Shown in pieces: positions 59,494 through 64,000 of a DNA stretch of 64,000 nucleotides. Both the position numbers and the translations under genes were made by a program. The notes beneath the pieces were generated by a model. It was not told the DNA's origin and searched no databases. It saw nothing but the letters and a program-made list of their open reading frames with translations. How positions within the stretch are numbered: the first letter of the stretch is position 1; every line of letters begins with the position of its first letter. The DNA comes from Burkholderia sp. BCC0506 (lineage in GTDB: Bacteria > Pseudomonadota > Gammaproteobacteria > Burkholderiales > Burkholderiaceae). The stretch spans positions 372,001-436,000 of the forward strand of contig NZ_CADFEN010000003.1 of the NCBI RefSeq assembly GCF_902833145.1, in the 5' to 3' direction.

Positions 59494-60294
59494 TCAGACG
59501 ATCTGCTTGAGCGCCGCGTCGAGCGCGAGCACCGCGACGCGGTCGCCTTCGGTCGCGAGCGGCGTGCGCATCACGATCTGCCGGTTGTGACCGACGGCCG
59601 CCGGCGAATCCCACAGCAGCTCCACCTTCGGCCGATTGAACAGGCTGCCGCGGCGCGGCGGCACGACCGCCGGCTGCGCGCCGTCGTCGCCCGCGGCGGG
59701 CGCCGCGCGGCCGGGCCAGCGCACCGACAGTTCGCGCGCGTCGTACTGGCCGACCTTGCGGCTTTCCATCCAGACGATCGCGGTGCGCGTCAGCACGTCG
59801 AGGGAGATTGCATACCGGCCGACCGCGAAGCGACGCGCGGCCACGTTGGTCCGCCACAGCGGCCGCGGCCGGCAGATCCAGACGATCGCCGCGTAGAGCG
59901 CCGGCGCGGCAACGAGCCAGCCGTTGGTGGCCGTCACCGCGTGCAGCGCGCGGCGCCAGCCGGCCGCCCACGCGAACGCCCCGATCGACCACACGGCGAA
60001 CAGGAAACCGATCAGCGCGAACGCGCGCAGCGCCTGGCGCAGCCACTGCGGCAGCGGATGGAACGGCCGCTCGGCCCGTGCGGCGGCGCCCGGCAGCGCG
60101 AGGAGCAGGAAGATCAGGATGAGGTAGATGAATGCCCACGGCGACGACACCATCGCCGACAGCGACGCGCGATAGCCCATCTGAGACATCGAGAACAGCC
60201 AGCGCGCGAGCAGCACGAGACCGATCGCGCGCAACGCGAAGATCACACCGGCGCCGGGGGCCGGCGCTGCGCGCGTGGTTTTCGTTCTCGCCAA
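59494..60294 (-). CDS. Membrane protein, function unknown
   Basis: A 266-residue protein with four or five hydrophobic helices in the first 150 residues and a soluble C-terminal domain. The start is TTG 60294, preceded by GAGGAGAG at 10 nt. I do not recognise a family. It is transcribed with the DUF2214-like gene on the minus strand. Confidence 0.6.
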   Translation of the reverse strand: MARTKTTRAAPAPGAGVIFALRAIGLVLLARWLFSMSQMGYRASLSAMVSSPWAFIYLILIFLLLALPGAAARAERPFHPLPQWLRQALRAFALIGFLFAVWSIGAFAWAAGWRRALHAVTATNGWLVAAPALYAAIVWICRPRPLWRTNVAARRFAVGRYAISLDVLTRTAIVWMESRKVGQYDARELSVRWPGRAAPAAGDDGAQPAVVPPRRGSLFNRPKVELLWDSPAAVGHNRQIVMRTPLATEGDRVAVLALDAALKQIV

Positions 60295-60461
60295 GACTGC
60301 TCTCCTCTGGATATTCGTACCGGGCCGGATTTCACGGCACGGCCATTATAGGGACATTACCGTCTGGACAGACGGCCGGATGCCGTGCCGGGCCGCTTCG
60401 AGGGCCGTTCGGCGCGCCGGGCGCGGCGAGAATACAACAGATCCGCGCCGCGGATGTGACA

Positions 60462-60491
60462 ACGCCCCGCCGGAGAACCCGGACGGGGCGT
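60462..60491 (-). terminator. Hairpin after the glycosyltransferase gene
   Basis: ACGCCCCG (60462-60469) pairs with CGGGGCGT (60484-60491) around a 14-nt loop. It follows the glycosyltransferase gene on the minus strand. T residues are few, so strength is uncertain. Confidence 0.45.
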
Positions 60492-60528
60492 CGTGACGGC
60501 CGCGCCGCCAAGCGGCAGCGGCCCTCGA

Positions 60529-61593
60529 TCAGCTTGCGTTGACTTCGCGGAGCACCGTGCGGCGCTTCTGGCGCAGCAGTTCCTCGTAGCCCTTCACGTA
60601 GTTCTGCGCCATCACCTTCGACGAGAAACGGGCTTCGAACGCGGCGCGAACCTTCTCGCGCGGCAGCGTATCGAGGCGCTTGAGCGCGGCGACGGCCGAC
60701 AGTTCGTCCTCGACGACGAAGCCCGACACGCCGTTGTCGATCACTTCCGGCACCGAGCCGCGCTTGAACGCGATCACCGGCGTGCCGCAGGCCATCGCCT
60801 CGATCATCACCAGGCCGAACGGCTCCGGCCAGTCGATCGGGAACAGCAGCGCGTGTGCGTTGCCGAGGAATTCGGTCTTTTCGGCTTCGCTGATTTCGCC
60901 GATGTACTCGACGTGCGGCAGCGCGAACAGCGGCTTGATCTTCTCTTCGTAGTACGCGCGGTCGGCCTTGTCGAGCTTCGCGGCGATCTTGATCGGCAGG
61001 CCGGCCTGCTCGGCGATGCGGATCGCCGTGTCGACGCGCTTCTCCGGCGAGATACGGCCGAGGAACGCGAGATAGCTCGGCTTCACGTTCGGGATCGGCG
61101 TCAGCAGGTTTTCCGGCAGGCCGTGGTAGACGGTCGACAGCCAGTTCGCCTGCGGCAGCGGGATGCGCTGGTTGTCGGAGATCGACACGACCGGCACGTC
61201 GCTGAATGCGTTGAAGATGGGCTGCAGTTCCGGCAGGTCGAGACGGCCGTGCATCGTCGTCAGATGCGGGACCGGCTGGCGCGAGAACAGCGAGAACGGG
61301 TAGTAGTCGATGTGGCAGTGCAGGACATCGAACTCTTCCGCACGGCGGCGCACCTGCTCGAGGAGCAGCATGTGCGGCGCCATCACGTCGCGGATCGTCG
61401 GGTCGAGGCGCAGCGCCTGCGGCCAGCACGCCTCGAGCTTCGCGGAGGTTTGCGAATCGCCGCTCGCGAAGAGCGTGACGTCATGCCCCATCTCGACGAG
61501 TGCTTCGGTCAGATAGGACACCACTCGCTCGGTACCACCGTAAAGCTTCGGGGGAACCGCTTCGTGCAACGGAGCGATTTGGGCGATTCGCAT
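60529..61593 (-). CDS. GT4-family glycosyltransferase
   Basis: A 354-residue GT-B glycosyltransferase. The N-terminal half has MRIAQIAPLHEAVPPKLYGGTERVVSYL, the start typical of the GT4 family, and the C-terminal half YLAFLGRISPEKRVDTAI and the donor-site motif EPFGLVMIEAMACGTPVIAF. The acceptor and sugar are unknown; it could act on an envelope polysaccharide or glycolipid. ATG 61593 is the family start. It is divergent from the ABC exporter gene, with 567 nt between them. Confidence 0.86.
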   Translation of the reverse strand: MRIAQIAPLHEAVPPKLYGGTERVVSYLTEALVEMGHDVTLFASGDSQTSAKLEACWPQALRLDPTIRDVMAPHMLLLEQVRRRAEEFDVLHCHIDYYPFSLFSRQPVPHLTTMHGRLDLPELQPIFNAFSDVPVVSISDNQRIPLPQANWLSTVYHGLPENLLTPIPNVKPSYLAFLGRISPEKRVDTAIRIAEQAGLPIKIAAKLDKADRAYYEEKIKPLFALPHVEYIGEISEAEKTEFLGNAHALLFPIDWPEPFGLVMIEAMACGTPVIAFKRGSVPEVIDNGVSGFVVEDELSAVAALKRLDTLPREKVRAAFEARFSSKVMAQNYVKGYEELLRQKRRTVLREVNAS

Positions 61594-62160
61594 GCTTGAC
61601 TCCTAAAAAATCGGCTAAAAACCAGGTATGGGTCGGCAACCTGCCGGCGGTCCGGGCTGGATGCATATCGTCCGACCATCGGACGAATCCGCCTGCCGGG
61701 AGCGTCGAAACCCGCGCTGCACAAGGAGCGTCGGCGACGCGACAGGCATAGAACGTTTGAAACGAAGACCCGTTGACAGGGGTTCGTAAAAAGACCTGGA
61801 ATCGAACCCGGAGCCGATTATCTAGGGTTAATCCCGATACGGCGCACGACATTTCAAACACTTTACTTTGTTACAAAGGTGCAACACTTTGCAACCCGCG
61901 GACTCGGGTGTCCGTTCTAGAGTGGAAGGCCATTTCGGCGATCCTTGTTTACCCGCAGCTGCCGGCAACGTGATTCCGGCACAGGAGGCAGGACGGGATG
62001 CCGGATTTTATCTCAAAATCGAACGCGAGCCCCTGGCCAAGGCAAGATTCGCGCAGCGCGACGCGCGGCCTTGTTTACAATGCCGGATTATTCAGTCCGG
62101 GCGAACGCCGGCCTGCGATCCAGCCGCCACGCTCACTCACCGAATCACCGCACGCATATT
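61594..62160. promoter_or_regulatory. 567-nt divergent intergenic region with tandem palindromes
   Basis: No gene is supported here. CTTTGTTACAAAG (61866-61878) is a perfect 13-bp palindrome, and one base later TGCAA-N4-TTGCA (61880-61893) forms a second. They sit in an AT-richer part between the divergent glycosyltransferase and ABC exporter genes and look like a double regulator site. TACAAT at 62076-62081, reading TTGTTTACAAT, is a candidate -10 for the exporter gene. Confidence 0.45.
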
Positions 62161-63993
62161 TTGGAATCTCTCACCCCCGCCCAGCGCAACGCCCACAACG
62201 CGAAGCTGTCGAGCTACGCGCATCGGCCGATCGCGTTCCTGTTCCGCTACATCCGTCTCCACCCGGTCGCACACCTGGTGGTGCTCTGCAGCGTGCTGGC
62301 CGCCGTCGGCTGCGCGCTCGGCTCGCAATACGCGATCAAGCACCTGATCGACGTGCTGGCGACCGGACGCCATCACCCGGGCCCGCTGTGGAGCGCGTTC
62401 GCGCTGCTCGTCGGGCTGATCGCGGCCGACAACCTGCTGTGGCGCGTCGGCGGCTGGGTCGCCGCGCATACGTTCGTCGCGGTCACGGGCGACCTGCGGC
62501 GCGATCTGTTCCAGTACCTGATCGGCCATTCGCCGACGTATTACTCGGAGAAGCAGCCGGGCACGCTCGCGAGCCGCATCACGGCCACGTCGAACGCGGT
62601 CTACACGTCGGAGAACACGATGGCGTGGAACGTGCTGCCGCCGTGCATCGCGGTGATGGGCGCGATCCTGATGATCATCGTCGTCAATCCGCTGATGGCG
62701 GCCGGCCTGCTCGGCTGCTCGGCCGTGCTGTCCGTCATCCTGTTCAAGCTCGCGGGGCGCGGCTCGGCGCGCCACCACGCGTTCGCGGCGAAGGCCGCGG
62801 CAGTCGACGGCGAGCTCGTCGACGTGATCGGCAACATGGGCCTCGTGCGCGCGTTCGGGATGACGCTGCGCGAACAGAAGCGCTTCAGCGCGACGGTGAA
62901 GGCGGAGATGGACGCGCGCCAGCAGAGCCTGCTCTATCTCGAAAAGCTGCGGCTGCTGCATGCGGTGATCACCGCGATGCTGTCCGCCGGCCTGCTCGGC
63001 TGGGCGCTGTGGCTGTGGGACCAGGGCCGCGCGACGTCGGGCGACATCGTGCTCGTCAGCTCGCTCGGCTTCACGATCCTGCACGGCACGCGCGATCTGG
63101 CAGTCGCGCTCGTCGACGTCACGCAGCACATCGCGCGCCTGTCCGAAGCGGTGAAGACGCTGCTCGAGCCGCATGGCATGCCGGACCGCTCGGACGCGCA
63201 GCCGCTGTCGGCCAAGGGCGGCCGCGTCGACTTCGAGCGCGTGACGTTCGCGTACCCGCACCGCCGTGCGATCCTCGACCACTTCGACCTGCATATCGAG
63301 CCGGGCCAGCGCGTCGGCCTGATCGGCAAGTCGGGCGCCGGCAAGTCGACCGTGCTCGCGCTGCTGCAGCGCTTCTACGACACGCAGGACGGCGTCGTGA
63401 AGGTCGACGGCCAGGACGTGAAAGGCATCACGCAGGACAGCCTGCGCCACGCGATCGCACTGGTGCCGCAGGACATCTCGCTGCTGCACCGGACGATCTA
63501 CGACAACATCGCGTACGGCCGCCCCGACGCGACCCGCGACGAAGTGCTCGCCGCCGCGCGCGACGCGCGTTGCGCGGAGTTCATCGAGGCGATGCCGGAA
63601 GGCTATGACACGATCGTCGGCGACCGCGGCGTCAAGCTGTCGGGCGGCCAGCGCCAGCGCATCGCGATCGCGCGCGCGATCCTGAAGGATGCGCCGATCC
63701 TGCTGCTCGACGAAGCGACGTCGGCGCTCGACAGCGCGTCCGAGGAAGCGATCCAGAGCGCGCTCGACCGGCTGATGGTCGGCCGCACGGTGATCGCGAT
63801 CGCGCACCGGCTGTCGACGCTGCGCAACTTCGACCGCATCATCGTGATGAGCAACGGCAAGGTGATCGACGACGGTCCGCCCGACGTGCTGCGCAACCGC
63901 CCCGGCCTGTACCGCGACCTGCTCGCGAAGCAGCACGGCCGCCATCATGCGGCCCCGGACGGCAGTACGCCGACCGGCGAACGCGTGGCCTGA
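62161..63993 (+). CDS. MsbA-like ABC exporter (fused transmembrane and ATPase domains)
   Basis: A homodimeric exporter of about 610 residues. Residues of about 30-330 form six transmembrane helices, and residues of about 370-590 an ABC ATPase with Walker A GKSGAGKST, signature LSGGQRQRIAIARAI, Walker B ILLLDEATSALD and H-loop AIAHRLST. Family members export lipid A or other lipids, peptides or drugs. The start is uncertain: I use TTG 62161; ATG 62080 overlaps a likely -10 element, so transcription probably begins after it, and neither start has a clear ribosome-binding site. It is adjacent to a GT4 glycosyltransferase gene. Confidence 0.8.
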   Translation: MESLTPAQRNAHNAKLSSYAHRPIAFLFRYIRLHPVAHLVVLCSVLAAVGCALGSQYAIKHLIDVLATGRHHPGPLWSAFALLVGLIAADNLLWRVGGWVAAHTFVAVTGDLRRDLFQYLIGHSPTYYSEKQPGTLASRITATSNAVYTSENTMAWNVLPPCIAVMGAILMIIVVNPLMAAGLLGCSAVLSVILFKLAGRGSARHHAFAAKAAAVDGELVDVIGNMGLVRAFGMTLREQKRFSATVKAEMDARQQSLLYLEKLRLLHAVITAMLSAGLLGWALWLWDQGRATSGDIVLVSSLGFTILHGTRDLAVALVDVTQHIARLSEAVKTLLEPHGMPDRSDAQPLSAKGGRVDFERVTFAYPHRRAILDHFDLHIEPGQRVGLIGKSGAGKSTVLALLQRFYDTQDGVVKVDGQDVKGITQDSLRHAIALVPQDISLLHRTIYDNIAYGRPDATRDEVLAAARDARCAEFIEAMPEGYDTIVGDRGVKLSGGQRQRIAIARAILKDAPILLLDEATSALDSASEEAIQSALDRLMVGRTVIAIAHRLSTLRNFDRIIVMSNGKVIDDGPPDVLRNRPGLYRDLLAKQHGRHHAAPDGSTPTGERVA

Positions 63994-64000
63994 CGCGCCG

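Overview
The window is very GC-rich (strong G/C bias at third codon positions), densely coded and entirely chromosomal in character. Gene content and order point to a Burkholderia, most likely of the B. cepacia complex: a complete aruCFGDBE-type arginine succinyltransferase operon, an aotQMP-argR-like arginine transporter block, the hopanoid cluster hpnIJKL, an MdtABC efflux pump, a Tat-exported phospholipase C and a BrnT/BrnA toxin-antitoxin pair. I saw no rRNA, tRNA, CRISPR array, prophage or intact insertion sequence.

Layout. 0-6.1 kb: the 3' end of an unidentified gene, the amino-acid permease proY behind a palindromic operator, a 53-residue membrane protein, and a Fe(III)-type ABC importer (binding protein, fused permease, ATPase). 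6.1-9.2 kb: an Lrp/AsnC regulator with its own palindrome, then an Rrf2 regulator and an NAD(P)-binding oxidoreductase that share a near-identical operator, a lipoprotein and a small membrane protein. 9.4-12.9 kb: an ammonium transporter behind a sigma-54-type promoter, and a PhoX-like phosphatase. 12.9-14.2 kb: an apparent small RNA (minus strand, about 128 nt, own promoter and terminator) divergent from an IclR regulator. 14.4-22.3 kb: mdtABC. 22.4-29.5 kb: a glyoxalase-fold protein, a NYN-LOTUS RNA-binding/nuclease protein with a basic tail, an SDR, a peroxiredoxin, a PAS-GGDEF-EAL phosphodiesterase and an HDOD protein.

29.5-42.2 kb is an arginine regulon: a binding protein, astE-astB-astD-aruG-aruF-astC, then argR-like regulator, ATPase and two permeases, all on the minus strand. 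A 772-bp structure made of two 269-nt inverted arms separates the catabolic operon from the regulator/transporter block. 42.6-43.2 kb: brnT-brnA. 43.2-48.5 kb: a BamE-like lipoprotein and hpnLKJI, which together tailor bacteriohopanetetrol to its cyclitol ether. 49-56 kb: a luciferase-like oxidoreductase, an alpha/beta hydrolase, pyridoxal kinase, phospholipase C and a branched-chain amino-acid binding protein. 56.3-58.8 kb: a GntR regulator divergent from glucarate dehydratase, with an operator lying across both promoters. 58.9-64 kb: a 14-bp x 9 tandem repeat that supplies the stop codon of a DUF2214-like membrane protein, another membrane protein, a GT4 glycosyltransferase and an MsbA-like ABC exporter.

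The most rewarding items for follow-up are the small RNA at 13036-13163, the large inverted-repeat element at 38101-38872, the paired Rrf2 operators and the shared operator of the glucarate region. All functional calls are from reading the sequence; no database search was run.
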